Assembly: GCF_038051945.1 (NCBI RefSeq)
Contig: NZ_CP150302.1
Span: forward strand, 2,108,001-2,172,000
Direction: 5' to 3'
Source of the DNA: Paenibacillus sp. FSL H3-0469
GTDB lineage: Bacteria > Bacillota > Bacilli > Paenibacillales > Paenibacillaceae
DNA: 64,000 nt
Shown here: in pieces, positions 6,877-15,481 of the stretch
Position numbering within the stretch: position 1 is the stretch's first letter
Layout of the letters: each line of letters begins with the position of its first letter
The notes under the pieces: generated by a model
Database searches by the model: none
The model's input: the letters and a program-made list of their open reading frames with translations, nothing else
Told to the model about the DNA's origin: nothing
Position numbers and translations under genes: made by a program

Positions 6877-9321
6877 ATGTCTACCTTTCTATACCGCTTA
6901 GGAAAATCTGCTTATGCCAAGCCTTGGGCCTTCATTGCAGTCTGGATCATTGTACTCGGAGTTGTAGGCACCCTGATTGGAGTCAACGGCATTCAATCCA
7001 GCTCTGAGATGAAAATTGAAGGCACTGAGTCGCAAAAAGTGCTGGATAAGCTGACAAAAGAGCTGCCCGCTGCTGCCGGAGGGCAGGCAAGCATCGCCTT
7101 CACTGCGCCGGAAGGAGAACGTCTCGATACGCCTGAGCGTACTGCGCTGCTCCTGAAGGCCATTAATGATGTGTACAACATGGAATATGTCATTAACCCT
7201 ATGGAGCTGGCAGCCCAAGCGGCTGCGGCGGCCCAGGGCGCCGGTGCTGACCCTTCCGCCGCTGATCCTTCTGCCGCCGCGGGCCAGGGCGCTGCCGCCG
7301 ATCCTTCCGCCGCTGCCGATCCTTCCGCTGCGGCCGGCCAAGCTGCCGCCGACCCTTCCGCCGCTGCCGGCCAAGCCGCCGCCGCCGATCCTTCCGCCGC
7401 TGCGGGCCAAGGCGCTGCGGCTCAGGCAGCCCCGTTCGGCCCGCTGATGGCCGACGGGATGCCGGTTCCCGGCGTGATGCTGTCGGCTGACGGCAGCATT
7501 GCCCTGTTCCAGTTCCAGTTCACCGTTCAGCAGACATCTCTGCCATCGGATGTGCCGGATAATATCATCGATACCGTATCCGAGGTCGAACAGTCCGGTT
7601 CAGGCATTACGGCGATTCCAAGCGACTCGCTCAAAAGCATGCCGGCCATCGGCTCCACAGAAGCGATCGGCGTGGCCGTTGCTGCCGTCGTATTGTTCCT
7701 GACACTGGGCTCAGTCGTAGCCGCAGGCCTGCCGCTGCTGACCGCGCTTCTCGGAGTCGGCATTAGCGTCGGAGGTGCGTTTGCCCTCGGCAGCCTGATC
7801 CAGATGAACGATATTACACCGGTTCTTGCCGTGATGATCGGTCTCGCCGTAGGGATCGACTACTCGCTGTTCATTGTGAACCGGCAACGCCGTCTGATCC
7901 TGGATGAGAAATTAAGCGCAGCGGAAGCAGCCAGCCGTGCTCTGGGCACCGCAGGCAGTGCTGTATTCTTCGCGGGTCTGACCGTTATTATCGCCCTGTG
8001 CGGCATGCTCGTCATTGGCATCGGCTTCTTATCGACAATGGCACTTGTGGCTGCGGCCAGTGTTCTGATCAACGTCCTGCTGGCCTTATCCCTGCTGCCT
8101 GCGCTGCTCGGACTGGTCGGTGAACGGATCGTAACTGCCAAAGCCCGGACCAAGCACAGCACCGCAGCCAAAAAATCACAGCACAGCTTCTCCCATCGCT
8201 GGGCGAATGCCACAGTGAAATACCGCTGGGCCATCATTGTACTCGTAGTGCTGGTGCTTGGCACAGCCGCAATTCCGGTGACCAAGATGGAGCTGGGTAT
8301 TCCATCCGGCGCCTCGGCGAACCTGGATACTCCGGCCCGCCAGAGCTATGATGTCATCTCCAAAGGATTCGGCGAAGGCTTCAACGGCCCGCTGCTGCTG
8401 GTCGCTGAGACGAAGAATCCGTCTGAGAAGATCTCCATGCCAGTCCTGGGCAAGCTGGTTCAGGAGCTGCAAATGCACGATAATGTGACCCTAGTCTCTC
8501 CGCTTGGTGTCAGTCCCACCGGCGATATCGCTATTATCAGCCTAATTCCGAAGACGGGTCCCACTGACACCGCAACGAGAGATCTGGTGCAGGAGCTGCG
8601 CGATCCGAATTCCGCTCTGACCACCGGCAACAATATCAATCTTGGCGTGACCGGCTTCACCGCCATCAATATTGATATGTCCTCCAAGCTGTCCGATGCC
8701 TTCCCTGTATACATCGGGATCATCGTAATCCTGTCGCTGATCATTCTACTGCTGGTGTTCCGGTCGATTATCGTGCCAATCAAAGCGACCGTCGGCTTCG
8801 TGCTAAGTATTCTTGCCACCTTCGGCGTGACCACCGCCGTCTATCAATGGGGCTGGCTGCATTCGCTGTTCGGCTTCGATACCGGCGGACCGCTGCTCAG
8901 CTTCATGCCAATCCTGGTTACCGGTATTCTGTACGGACTCGCCATGGATTATCAGGTCTTCCTGGTCAGCTCCATGCGTGAAGCCTATGTCCACGGCCGC
9001 CATGGCAAGGACAGTGTCGTTCACGGCTATGATCTGGCCAGCCGGGTCGTACTGGCCGCAGGTGTGATTATGGTATCCGTCTTCGCAGGCTTCATCTTCG
9101 CCCCGGATGCGATGATTAAGCAGATCGGCTTCGCACTGGCCTTCGGCATCCTGATCGATGCCTTCATTGTCCGGATGACGCTGGTTCCGGCCGTCATGGC
9201 CGTCTTCGGCGACAAAGCCTGGTGGCTGCCGAAATGGCTGGACCGCCTGCTGCCGAATCTCGATGTCGAAGGCGATAAGCTGATCGCCAAGCTGAATGCC
9301 GAGAGCGGACACAACAAGTAG
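6877..9321 (+). CDS. MMPL-family (RND-like) membrane transporter
   Basis: This 814-residue polytopic protein has two MMPL halves. Each has one N-terminal membrane helix (AKPWAFIAVWIIVLGVVGTL; YRWAIIVLVVLVLGTAAIPV), an extracytoplasmic domain and a five-helix bundle. Family motifs are VMIGLAVGIDYSLFIVNR in the first half and LYGLAMDYQVFLVSSMREAY in the second. MMPL proteins export lipids, siderophores or drugs using the proton gradient. The first outer domain carries a low-complexity insert of about 75 residues made of ADPSAAAGQ repeats (residues about 112-187). GAGGAG precedes the ATG. The TetR gene immediately upstream points to an inducible efflux role; the substrate is unknown. Confidence 0.92.
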   Translation: MSTFLYRLGKSAYAKPWAFIAVWIIVLGVVGTLIGVNGIQSSSEMKIEGTESQKVLDKLTKELPAAAGGQASIAFTAPEGERLDTPERTALLLKAINDVYNMEYVINPMELAAQAAAAAQGAGADPSAADPSAAAGQGAAADPSAAADPSAAAGQAAADPSAAAGQAAAADPSAAAGQGAAAQAAPFGPLMADGMPVPGVMLSADGSIALFQFQFTVQQTSLPSDVPDNIIDTVSEVEQSGSGITAIPSDSLKSMPAIGSTEAIGVAVAAVVLFLTLGSVVAAGLPLLTALLGVGISVGGAFALGSLIQMNDITPVLAVMIGLAVGIDYSLFIVNRQRRLILDEKLSAAEAASRALGTAGSAVFFAGLTVIIALCGMLVIGIGFLSTMALVAAASVLINVLLALSLLPALLGLVGERIVTAKARTKHSTAAKKSQHSFSHRWANATVKYRWAIIVLVVLVLGTAAIPVTKMELGIPSGASANLDTPARQSYDVISKGFGEGFNGPLLLVAETKNPSEKISMPVLGKLVQELQMHDNVTLVSPLGVSPTGDIAIISLIPKTGPTDTATRDLVQELRDPNSALTTGNNINLGVTGFTAINIDMSSKLSDAFPVYIGIIVILSLIILLLVFRSIIVPIKATVGFVLSILATFGVTTAVYQWGWLHSLFGFDTGGPLLSFMPILVTGILYGLAMDYQVFLVSSMREAYVHGRHGKDSVVHGYDLASRVVLAAGVIMVSVFAGFIFAPDAMIKQIGFALAFGILIDAFIVRMTLVPAVMAVFGDKAWWLPKWLDRLLPNLDVEGDKLIAKLNAESGHNK
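7216..7430 (+). repeat. In-gene low-complexity repeat encoding ADPSAAAGQ units
   Basis: About 215 bases within the MMPL gene encode repeated (A)ADPSAAAGQ(A/G)A units, with GCCGATCCTTCCGCCGC as the recurring DNA core. The unit length varies but stays in frame. It lies in the first extracytoplasmic domain, between ELAAQAAAAAQG and APFGPLMADG, and looks like a flexible linker expanded by slippage. Confidence 0.85.
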
Positions 9322-9412
9322 AAACGGCTTTGCCGTCCTAATAAGGACGGTACCGTTTCAGCGAGAAATAGAAGGATAAATTATCGTGTAAAACATATAA
9401 ATTCTTCTATTT
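9321..9412. repeat. Hairpin element, copy 1 (GAAACGG...CCGTTTC) plus AT-rich hairpin
   Basis: GAAACGG (9321-9327) pairs with CCGTTTC (9353-9359), with CCGTCC/GGACGG nested inside. A second hairpin AAATAGAAG/CTTCTATTT (9366-9374/9404-9412) follows. No T run follows the first stem. A related hairpin lies after the GNAT gene (9984-10025), so this appears to be a small dispersed element. Confidence 0.65.
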
Positions 9413-9465
9413 GCACTACATCTCCACGGAATAACGGACGGCACTCCCGCCGTTCTCCCTGTACG

Positions 9466-9498
9466 AATAGAGCCTGCGCATCGTCCGCAGGCTCTATT
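9466..9498 (+). terminator. Terminator between the MMPL and GNAT genes
   Basis: AATAGAGCCTGCG pairs perfectly with CGCAGGCTCTATT (13 bp) around a 7-base loop, followed by TTTT when the last stem bases are counted. A TATAAT at 9503-9508 just after it may be the -10 box of the GNAT gene. Confidence 0.75.
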
Positions 9499-9545
9499 TT
9501 GATATAATGGCTATCATTGAATTCAGATCCTAAGGAGGCATACCC

Positions 9546-9968
9546 ATGAACATTATAGAATTGGACCTTGCTCAGAATCAGCAGGAAATCTCCAGGCTCC
9601 TGGAGGAACACAGCCGCCGCATGGACAGCAGCATTCCGCCTTATCAACGTGAGGTAATCCCCCTCGCCGCTTACGAGAACGGTATCTTCGTTGGCGGCAT
9701 TACCGGGGAACTGGTCTGGAATATCCTGAACGTGCACTTACTGGCCGTTGATCCCGGATACAGGGGGCATGGACTCGGCGGAACTCTGCTGAAGGAGCTG
9801 GAAGCCAGAGCAGCGGGGCACGGCTGTAAGGTTAGCGAATTGACAACGATGAGCTGGCAGGCACCGCATTTTTATCAGAAGCAGGGGTATGAGATCTTCG
9901 GTGAAATCAAGGACTGTCCGAATGAAGGCCAGACGAAATATTATCTTCAGAAAAAATTGCAGCCGTAA
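9546..9968 (+). CDS. GNAT-family N-acetyltransferase
   Basis: This 140-residue single-domain acetyltransferase transfers an acetyl group from acetyl-CoA. The acetyl-CoA loop is visible as VDPGYRGHGLGGTLLKELE (the R-G-x-G-x-G pattern, residues about 70-88). It is followed by the beta-bulge region and the C-terminal HFYQKQGYEIFGEI motif typical of the YjbC/ElaA-like branch. AAGGAGG precedes the ATG. It stands alone between two dispersed hairpins. The substrate cannot be deduced. Confidence 0.9.
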   Translation: MNIIELDLAQNQQEISRLLEEHSRRMDSSIPPYQREVIPLAAYENGIFVGGITGELVWNILNVHLLAVDPGYRGHGLGGTLLKELEARAAGHGCKVSELTTMSWQAPHFYQKQGYEIFGEIKDCPNEGQTKYYLQKKLQP

Positions 9969-9983
9969 CCCCCCACTCCTATG

Positions 9984-10025
9984 CAGAAACGGTACCTCCT
10001 TGTAACAAGGACAGTACCGTTTCTG
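9984..10025. repeat. Hairpin element, copy 2 (CAGAAACGGTAC...GTACCGTTTCTG)
   Basis: A perfect 12-bp inverted repeat (9984-9995/10014-10025) encloses TCCTTGTAACAAGGA. It shares GGAC-N-GTACCGTTTC with copy 1. It lies between convergent genes but has no T run on either side, so termination is only a possible role. Confidence 0.65.
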
Positions 10026-10047
10026 TGAGCTATATAAGGAGGATAAT

Positions 10048-10497
10048 TCAAGCCACACTGAAAATAACATGCTTCCCGGCAGCCGCTGCCCTCCGGTAAA
10101 AGTCCAGAAGTCCGGTAAACTCACTTGTCACCTGCTGCCTTAGCGCCTCTTCAAGGTCACCTGTCTCCAGCGTATCTAAATCCACCTGCTGCATCGCTGC
10201 AATAATATCTTCCAGTTCATCCTGCTCCGTGCACGCGAAGAACCCGTCCTCCTCTTCCACCTCAAACACATGGACGCCGACAACCGCTTCACTTAACGGA
10301 TCGCCTTCGATAGGCTCACTGGCTGAGACTCCGGTTAGCGCGAGATGCAGTTCCTCCCACAGCTTGTCGATATCGTAGTGTTCACTCCCGCCTTCAATCA
10401 GCTTCTCCAGCGTATCCATCAGCTCCGCCCCGTCCATCTCCATCATCCGCTCCAGTGTATCCTCATCCACCATCACGTATTGGCCCAGCATCCCCAT
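10048..10497 (-). CDS. DUF1877 (YfbM-like) family protein
   Basis: This 149-residue acidic cytoplasmic protein begins MGMLGQYVMVDEDTLERM. It contains the pattern of the DUF1877/YfbM family: an immunity-like fold with the YDIDKLWEELHLALTG segment near residue 40 and FYRRAAAAGKHVIFSV at the end. The biochemical function is unknown. AAAGGAGG lies eight bases before the ATG. It reads toward the GNAT gene and is followed upstream on the same strand by the cardiolipin synthase gene, 44 bases away, so co-transcription is possible. Confidence 0.8.
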   Translation of the reverse strand: MGMLGQYVMVDEDTLERMMEMDGAELMDTLEKLIEGGSEHYDIDKLWEELHLALTGVSASEPIEGDPLSEAVVGVHVFEVEEEDGFFACTEQDELEDIIAAMQQVDLDTLETGDLEEALRQQVTSEFTGLLDFYRRAAAAGKHVIFSVA

Positions 10498-10541
10498 CTG
10501 TCATTCCTCCTTTTATAGGTACGGCTGCATCACCAGTCTTC

Positions 10542-11984
10542 TTACAGAATAGGTGACAGCAGCCGGGAAATCCCCTCTTTCAGCTTAATTACCAGCGAGC
10601 GCTGCGCATAACGCTCCACGGTCAGCTCCGAGCACAGTTTGACATCATTCAGGAAAATGTCCTGGAGCTGTTCGGCAATCGCCCGGTCATACACAATGGC
10701 ATTGACTTCGAAGTTCAGCCGGAAGCTGCGTGAATCAATATTCATCGTCCCGACAGAGGCAACCTCCCCGTCTGCGACAATCGTTTTGGCGTGCAGGAAG
10801 CCGTTCTCGTAGAGCAGGATTTTGGCCCCGTAATTCAGCAGATCTCCGGCATACGCCCAGGTGGCCCAATACACGAACGGATGGTCAGGCTTGTTAGGGA
10901 TCATGATCTGCAGATCCACCCCGGAGAGCAGGGCGATTTTGCAGGCATCCATGAAGCTTGTGTCCGGTATGAAGTAAGGGGTCTGGATATACACGCTCTC
11001 CTTGGCTGACAGAATCAGCTTAATATACATGTTCTTAAGATGCTCCGTCGACGAATTGGGGCCGCTGGTAATGATCTGGACCGGGCTTGTCCCTGTATGC
11101 TGCTCCATGTTGAAGACGAATTCCCCGTAATCTCCGCGCTCATGCTTCCCGGCCTGATGCCAGTCGAGGATGAATCTGCCCTGGATATGGCTGACGGCGT
11201 TACCGGTAATCCGGAGATGAGTGTCCCGCCAATAGCCGAACTTCGGAACCTGCCCCAGATACTCATCCCCCACGTTGAACCCGCCGATATAGGCAATGCT
11301 TCCGTCAATAATGCACAGCTTGCGGTGATTCCTGTTGTTGATCCGGAAGTTCAGCGGCTTGATCAGGGACGGGAAGAACACTTCAACCTCGCCCCCTGCT
11401 GCACGCAACTCTCTGAAAAAATGCCGCGAAATCCGCTTCGATCCCACCTCATCATATAACAGCCGCACCTTCACCCCTTCCCGCGCCTTTCGGGTTAATT
11501 CATCCCTCAGCTGCTTGCCCAGAGCGTCCGGCTGAATGATGTAGTACTGAATATTGATCTCTGCGCGGGCTGAGCGGATATCCTCGAACAACGCGGCGAA
11601 CTTCTGGTGGCCGTCACTGTAAATGACAATATCATTATCGTTAGATAACAAGCCGTGCGACGAGCGGATATTCATGTTGATGAGCTGGGCATAGTTCTGC
11701 AGCAGCTGCGACCTGTCATCCGCCCCTTCCGCAAAAGCTGCCAGCTGCTTGTCCGCTTCAGCCTGGACATATTCCTGCTCTTCGATGAAGAGCTTGTAGA
11801 AATTCTTCTTTTTGAGATTGCGCCCGAAAAAGATATACAAGACAAATCCCAGAATCGGGATGAAAAACAGCACCATCAGCCAGGCCCAGGTATACCCGGC
11901 CTCCCTGCGCTCAATGAACAGAAAGCCCAGGGCCAGAATGATGTTAATGAGGGTGACGACTGTGGTTAGACTTGCAAACTCCAT
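10542..11984 (-). CDS. cls: Cardiolipin synthase
   Basis: This 480-residue phospholipase D-superfamily enzyme joins two phosphatidylglycerol molecules to cardiolipin plus glycerol at the membrane. Two N-terminal membrane helices (residues about 5-53) precede two HKD catalytic motifs, HRKLCIIDG (His220, Lys222, Asp227) and HAKTIVADG (His398, Lys400, Asp405). The length matches Bacillus ClsA (about 480). AAAGGGG precedes the ATG. It is a standard housekeeping or membrane-stress gene with no obvious link to its neighbours. Confidence 0.95.
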   Translation of the reverse strand: MEFASLTTVVTLINIILALGFLFIERREAGYTWAWLMVLFFIPILGFVLYIFFGRNLKKKNFYKLFIEEQEYVQAEADKQLAAFAEGADDRSQLLQNYAQLINMNIRSSHGLLSNDNDIVIYSDGHQKFAALFEDIRSARAEINIQYYIIQPDALGKQLRDELTRKAREGVKVRLLYDEVGSKRISRHFFRELRAAGGEVEVFFPSLIKPLNFRINNRNHRKLCIIDGSIAYIGGFNVGDEYLGQVPKFGYWRDTHLRITGNAVSHIQGRFILDWHQAGKHERGDYGEFVFNMEQHTGTSPVQIITSGPNSSTEHLKNMYIKLILSAKESVYIQTPYFIPDTSFMDACKIALLSGVDLQIMIPNKPDHPFVYWATWAYAGDLLNYGAKILLYENGFLHAKTIVADGEVASVGTMNIDSRSFRLNFEVNAIVYDRAIAEQLQDIFLNDVKLCSELTVERYAQRSLVIKLKEGISRLLSPIL

Positions 11985-12020
11985 GCTCTTTCCCCTTTCC
12001 TCTCTGTCTCTCTCTGCTGC

Positions 12021-12392
12021 CTAAAAGTCCTCCAGCACCTTGGACCTGTCGCCATGAATCCTGTCCAGGTGCTCCTCTCCCCAGTAGCATAACAGGTCCA
12101 GCGCGGGCTTCAGCCCCCATCCGTAGGCCGTCAGCTCATACTCCACTCTGGGTGGAATCTCCTGATAGATGGTCCGCGAGATAATCTCATCGTTCTCCAG
12201 GCCTCTTAACTGGGCGGTCAGCACTTTCTGGGTGATGCCCGGAATGAGCCGCAGCAGCTCGGAGGTACGCTTCTGTCCGGTCATCAGATGGTAGATAATT
12301 AACGGCTTCCACTTGCCGCCCATCACTTCGAGCGCCGCCTCCACGCCGACTCTATACTTTTTGGGAACGCTATCGTCACTCTGTTCAGTCAT
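12021..12392 (-). CDS. HxlR-family transcriptional regulator
   Basis: This winged-helix regulator of about 123 residues shows the HxlR signature: ALEVMGGKWKPLIIYHLMTG, then RTSELLRLIPGITQKVLTAQ, ENDEIISRTIYQEIPPRVEY and ELTAYGWGLKPAL. The frame is open further upstream (to 12512), but the ATG at 12392 has GGAGG eight bases before it and gives the normal family length. HxlR proteins sense aldehydes, quinones or redox stress. The divergent gene encodes a quinone-oxidoreductase-like flavoprotein, and two palindromic motifs lie between them, which suggests direct control. Confidence 0.9.
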   Translation of the reverse strand: MTEQSDDSVPKKYRVGVEAALEVMGGKWKPLIIYHLMTGQKRTSELLRLIPGITQKVLTAQLRGLENDEIISRTIYQEIPPRVEYELTAYGWGLKPALDLLCYWGEEHLDRIHGDRSKVLEDF

Positions 12393-12424
12393 TGCTTCTG
12401 CCTCCGTTATGTAGGGTACCTCAA

Positions 12425-12459
12425 TGTTCCTATGGAACATACACCTTCCTATAGAACAG
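12425..12459. promoter_or_regulatory. Tandem inverted repeats, candidate HxlR operator
   Basis: TGTTCCTATGGAACA (12425-12439) is a perfect inverted repeat about a TAT centre. CTTCCTATAGAACAG (12445-12459), 20 bp further on, is a weaker copy. Both lie between the HxlR gene and the divergent oxidoreductase gene. Two sites spaced about two helical turns apart fit cooperative binding of a dimeric regulator (inference). Confidence 0.65.
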
Positions 12460-12561
12460 CAAAGTGCGTACTTCCGCATTATTTTATTCCTGTATATAAT
12501 AGCATCAGCCAAGGAACATGGCTACAAACCTGCTGTTAAGAAAGGTAGTGAAGATACCAGC

Positions 12562-13149
12562 ATGAGCATATTAATCGTCGTATCACACCCGAGACAGGAT
12601 TCCCTGACCTTCCAGGCTGCCCGCCGTTTCGCAGAGGGGCTTACCGCAGCCGGACACGGCTATGAGATATTGGATTTACATGGGATTGGGTTTAACCCTG
12701 TTCTGCAAGGAATGGAGGAACTCCATATGACCGCAGGTGAACAGGAACAGCCCTATTCTCCTGAATTAGAGCGGGAAATGGAGCGGTTGCGGCAGCATGA
12801 CGGCCTGGCATTTGTGTTTCCGCTGTGGTGGTGGCATCTGCCGGCCATGCTGAAGGGGTATATCGACCGGGTGGTGAACAACAGGGTTGCCTACGGTACA
12901 AATAATCTGCATGGTTATCGTGCACTGTGGCTGGCGCTGGCAGGCGTAACAGAGGCGCAGATGAAAAAGCGCAGCTATGATGAAGCAACCGCCCGTCTGC
13001 TTAACGTGGGAATTGCCGATTATTGCGGAATCACGGACTCCAGAGTAGAATTCCTCTACGATACTGCGAGTTCCGCACCCGGACACCGTGAGGCGTTGCT
13101 GGAACAGGCCTATCAGGCGGGATTACATTATGGCAAGGGGGAAAACTGA
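12562..13149 (+). CDS. Flavodoxin-fold NAD(P)H oxidoreductase (quinone reductase type)
   Basis: This protein of about 195 residues has the NQO1/MdaB-like flavodoxin fold. The N-terminal beta strand with FMN/FAD phosphate loop is MSILIVVSHPRQDSLTFQAA. It is followed by FVFPLWWWHLPAMLKGYIDR, the conserved PLWWWxxPAxLKG(Y/W)IDRV motif that lines the flavin site. It probably reduces quinones by two electrons using NAD(P)H. The start is placed at ATG 12562, where family homology begins; the frame runs further upstream without homology. The Shine-Dalgarno is weak. It is divergent from the HxlR regulator, which probably controls it. Confidence 0.88.
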   Translation: MSILIVVSHPRQDSLTFQAARRFAEGLTAAGHGYEILDLHGIGFNPVLQGMEELHMTAGEQEQPYSPELEREMERLRQHDGLAFVFPLWWWHLPAMLKGYIDRVVNNRVAYGTNNLHGYRALWLALAGVTEAQMKKRSYDEATARLLNVGIADYCGITDSRVEFLYDTASSAPGHREALLEQAYQAGLHYGKGEN

Positions 13150-13171
13150 CAAATCGCAGGAATAAGGGAGA

Positions 13172-14053
13172 TCACAGAGTCACATCAAATTCATTCACAT
13201 AAACGGCGTTGCCCGTCACTTCTATAGTATTGCCGTTGTCCGACACGGACACTCTGACTCTGCCGTCCCTGCCGATCTCTTGGCCCTGCTCGATCAGCAG
13301 CTCGAAGGAGGGGGCTTGTCCGCCGATGTACCTGGAATAATAAGCCCCCATCACCCCAGAGGCTGTGCCTGTAACCGGGTCCTCAATAGTCCCTGAGAAG
13401 GGGGAGGAGAAATGGCGGGCATGCATATGCGCCTCAGGATCATTCGTCTCCAGGCAGAACGGGTGAATGGACGAGCGGGGCATCTCCTTCAGCACCTCTG
13501 GAAACCGCTTGTTGTCAGGCTGCATCCGGGTGAAGGCATCAAGGCTTGTAATCGGGACCAGTAAGGTCCACGTTCCAGTGCTGCCGTACATGGTCGGCAG
13601 GGTCTGATCAATATCACCGGGCTCAAGGCCGAGCGGGCGGGCCAAGTCCTCAAGTGATCCTTTAAAAGCTTCAAACTGCGGACTGGCCTGCCTCATCTTC
13701 ATATAGAGTTCGCCGCTATCTTCTGTGATGCGGATAGGCAAAACTCCTGCCTTGGTCTCGATGGTTAACTCTTTTTTGTCCCCCAGCATCCCCTTGGTCT
13801 TCAGGGCATACAACAACGCCATGGTCCCGTGACCGCAGAGATTCATCTCATGCCCCGGGGTGAAATAACGGATTCTGAGATCCGCCTGGTTGGATTTTAA
13901 CGGAAACGCCGTCTCATTGAAACCCACCTTCGCTGTAATCTCCTGCATTTGCTGCTCTGTAAGACCCTCGCTGTCCAAGACAACCCCTGCCGGGTTCCCT
14001 TTGTTCGGAATACTGCTGAATGCATCGTAATGATAGACTTTGATGTTCTGCAC
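13172..14053 (-). CDS. PhzF-family isomerase/epimerase
   Basis: This 293-residue protein has the diaminopimelate-epimerase-like double fold. The N-terminal [20 protein letters not shown] and GFNETAFPL (with the catalytic Glu) and the central [15 protein letters not shown] are diagnostic. The later [17 protein letters not shown] segment is also conserved. Family members isomerise small acidic metabolites; the phenazine role of PhzF itself is not implied, since no phenazine genes are nearby. The start is GTG 14053 with GGCGG seven bases upstream. It is convergent with the oxidoreductase gene. Confidence 0.92.
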   Translation of the reverse strand: MQNIKVYHYDAFSSIPNKGNPAGVVLDSEGLTEQQMQEITAKVGFNETAFPLKSNQADLRIRYFTPGHEMNLCGHGTMALLYALKTKGMLGDKKELTIETKAGVLPIRITEDSGELYMKMRQASPQFEAFKGSLEDLARPLGLEPGDIDQTLPTMYGSTGTWTLLVPITSLDAFTRMQPDNKRFPEVLKEMPRSSIHPFCLETNDPEAHMHARHFSSPFSGTIEDPVTGTASGVMGAYYSRYIGGQAPSFELLIEQGQEIGRDGRVRVSVSDNGNTIEVTGNAVYVNEFDVTL

Positions 14054-14120
14054 ACCTGCACCGCCTGTCTTTTTTGAGTATTATGTTAGCATAAATTAAT
14101 AGAATGTGAATTTAAGATAT

Positions 14121-14957
14121 TTAGGCATTATGATTATCCCGCAGAAATTCTACAGTCAGCGCAGAGAACTTCTCAGGTTCTTCTATAAAAGGCAGGTGGC
14201 GGCCGTCCGGGAATATTATTTTCGTGGAACGTCTGATGCCTTTGTGCAGAATTTCTGCGGTCTCTCTATTGTATGGGTGGTCCAATGCGCCAATGAGGAT
14301 AAGAACTGGTTGAGCAATCTCCGCTAATCTATGAATGGCATAAGGCTTGGGGACGCGCGATAGGCTTGGAGGGAACCGACAGAAGTTGCCGGGATTCCGC
14401 ACATTGTCTATCGTTTTCTGTCTGGCCTTTTCTTTTGTTGCCGCAGGGAAGTAATAGTCCCAATAAGAATTAGCGATAAAATGGTCAATAGCTTGTTCAG
14501 CACCCTTCAGCCTGACCTGAATATGCTGTTTGATCCCCTGCCATAGCATCCTGGCGGGATAGCTGCGGCCGCTGACCGAAGGGGCTGCCAGAATGAGGCG
14601 GTCCACATAGCCTGGATAGACCAGCGTGAAATCGGTGGCTACGCTGCCGCCCAGGGATGAACCAACTAGAGTTACTTTTGTGAGGCCAAGGGTGTCCAGC
14701 AGCAGCTTCAGGTCCTCTACATGAGAGAACGAAGCGCGGGGAGTGTCCGAATGTCCGTAGCCCCGCAGATCATAGCCGATAACATCGTAGCTGGTGGAGA
14801 ACCTCTCCATCTGCTCCTCCCATATCCGGTGGTCATTATAATTGCCATGGATAAATACGATCGTTTCGCCGCTGCCTCTGCGCTGATGGAACAACACTCC
14901 GCCTTCAACCTCTATGTATCCCGGACTCAACAACCACCCTTCGCCCCGTCCCTTCAT
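14121..14957 (-). CDS. Alpha/beta-fold hydrolase
   Basis: This 278-residue protein has the alpha/beta hydrolase core. The oxyanion region is FIHGNYNDHRIW, the lid lead-in is YDVIGYDLRGYGHSDTP, and the nucleophile elbow is VGSSLGGS with Ser101. The acid is likely in LIGALDHPYN and the histidine in DGRHLPFIEEPEKF near the C-terminus. There is no signal peptide. Its ATG overlaps the stop of the ribbon-helix-helix gene by four bases (ATGA), so the pair is translationally coupled. The substrate is unknown (esterase, lactonase or haloperoxidase-like). Confidence 0.92.
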   Translation of the reverse strand: MKGRGEGWLLSPGYIEVEGGVLFHQRRGSGETIVFIHGNYNDHRIWEEQMERFSTSYDVIGYDLRGYGHSDTPRASFSHVEDLKLLLDTLGLTKVTLVGSSLGGSVATDFTLVYPGYVDRLILAAPSVSGRSYPARMLWQGIKQHIQVRLKGAEQAIDHFIANSYWDYYFPAATKEKARQKTIDNVRNPGNFCRFPPSLSRVPKPYAIHRLAEIAQPVLILIGALDHPYNRETAEILHKGIRRSTKIIFPDGRHLPFIEEPEKFSALTVEFLRDNHNA

Positions 14958-15184
14958 AGCAGATCTGCCTTGTGCAGACTGTCTTCAATGATCGACCGCA
15001 GCACCTCAGAGACGGAATAGTCACCTCTGCCGCAGCTACGGTCAATTTCATTCCAAACTTCCTGCGGCAACGTCAGCGAGATTTTGCGCGTAACACCGAT
15101 TGGTTTGCGGCCGGCACCTCTGCGTGCCCCGCCCTGTTTGCTTACCTTATTCACGCCGGTTGACACTTGGTTATCCTCCATCAT
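14954..15184 (-). CDS. Small ribbon-helix-helix/CopG-like protein
   Basis: This 76-residue protein has a basic N-terminal linker (GARRGAGRKPIG). It is followed by a strand-helix-helix segment, VTRKISLTLPQEVWNEIDRS and SVSEVLRSIIEDSL, which fits a ribbon-helix-helix DNA-binding domain. Two ATG codons (15184, 15181) are possible starts; the Shine-Dalgarno GGGTGAT is weak. It overlaps the hydrolase gene by four bases and may regulate that pair or act like an antitoxin, but no toxin is recognised nearby. Confidence 0.75.
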   Translation of the reverse strand: MMEDNQVSTGVNKVSKQGGARRGAGRKPIGVTRKISLTLPQEVWNEIDRSCGRGDYSVSEVLRSIIEDSLHKADLL

Positions 15185-15283
15185 TTATCACCCGCCATTA
15201 TCATTACACATCGTGATGGCATGTTCAATTTATGCTACCTTAATCAAAACGCATACACCCGGTGCGTGGATGCTATGCGTGGT

Positions 15284-15365
15284 CCAAATGTAGTCGGTTT
15301 TTCGATTACATTTGGACCACGCACCTCCGACACGCCCAATGTGTTCGGTTTTTCGATGACATACA
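15284..15365. repeat. Two units of a 51-bp palindrome array
   Basis: CCAAATGTAGTCGG TTTTT CGATTACATTTGG (15284-15315) is a hairpin of the same family as the arrays at 40.0 and 54.1 kb. A second, diverged unit (AATGTGTTCGGTTTTTCGATGACAT) begins 51 bp later. Flanking GCGTGGTCC/GGACCACGC bases extend the first palindrome. With the terminator that follows, this accounts for the gene-free stretch 15185-15481. Confidence 0.8.
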
Positions 15366-15414
15366 AAAAAAACAGCAACGAACCTCGCCCTAAAGCGGAC
15401 GATATCCGTTGCTG
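15364..15414 (-). terminator. Terminator at the end of the N-glycan operon
   Basis: On the minus strand CAGCAACG (15407-15414) pairs with CGTTGCTG (15373-15380), followed by eight T (15364-15371). It lies about 70 bases after the GH20 stop codon and closes the minus-strand run of genes. Confidence 0.85.
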
Positions 15415-15481
15415 CAATCATAAAAAGCTATACAATTTGTCTATTCTGTTGTCTACTCAGCCAAGCCATTTATTCAGCCAT

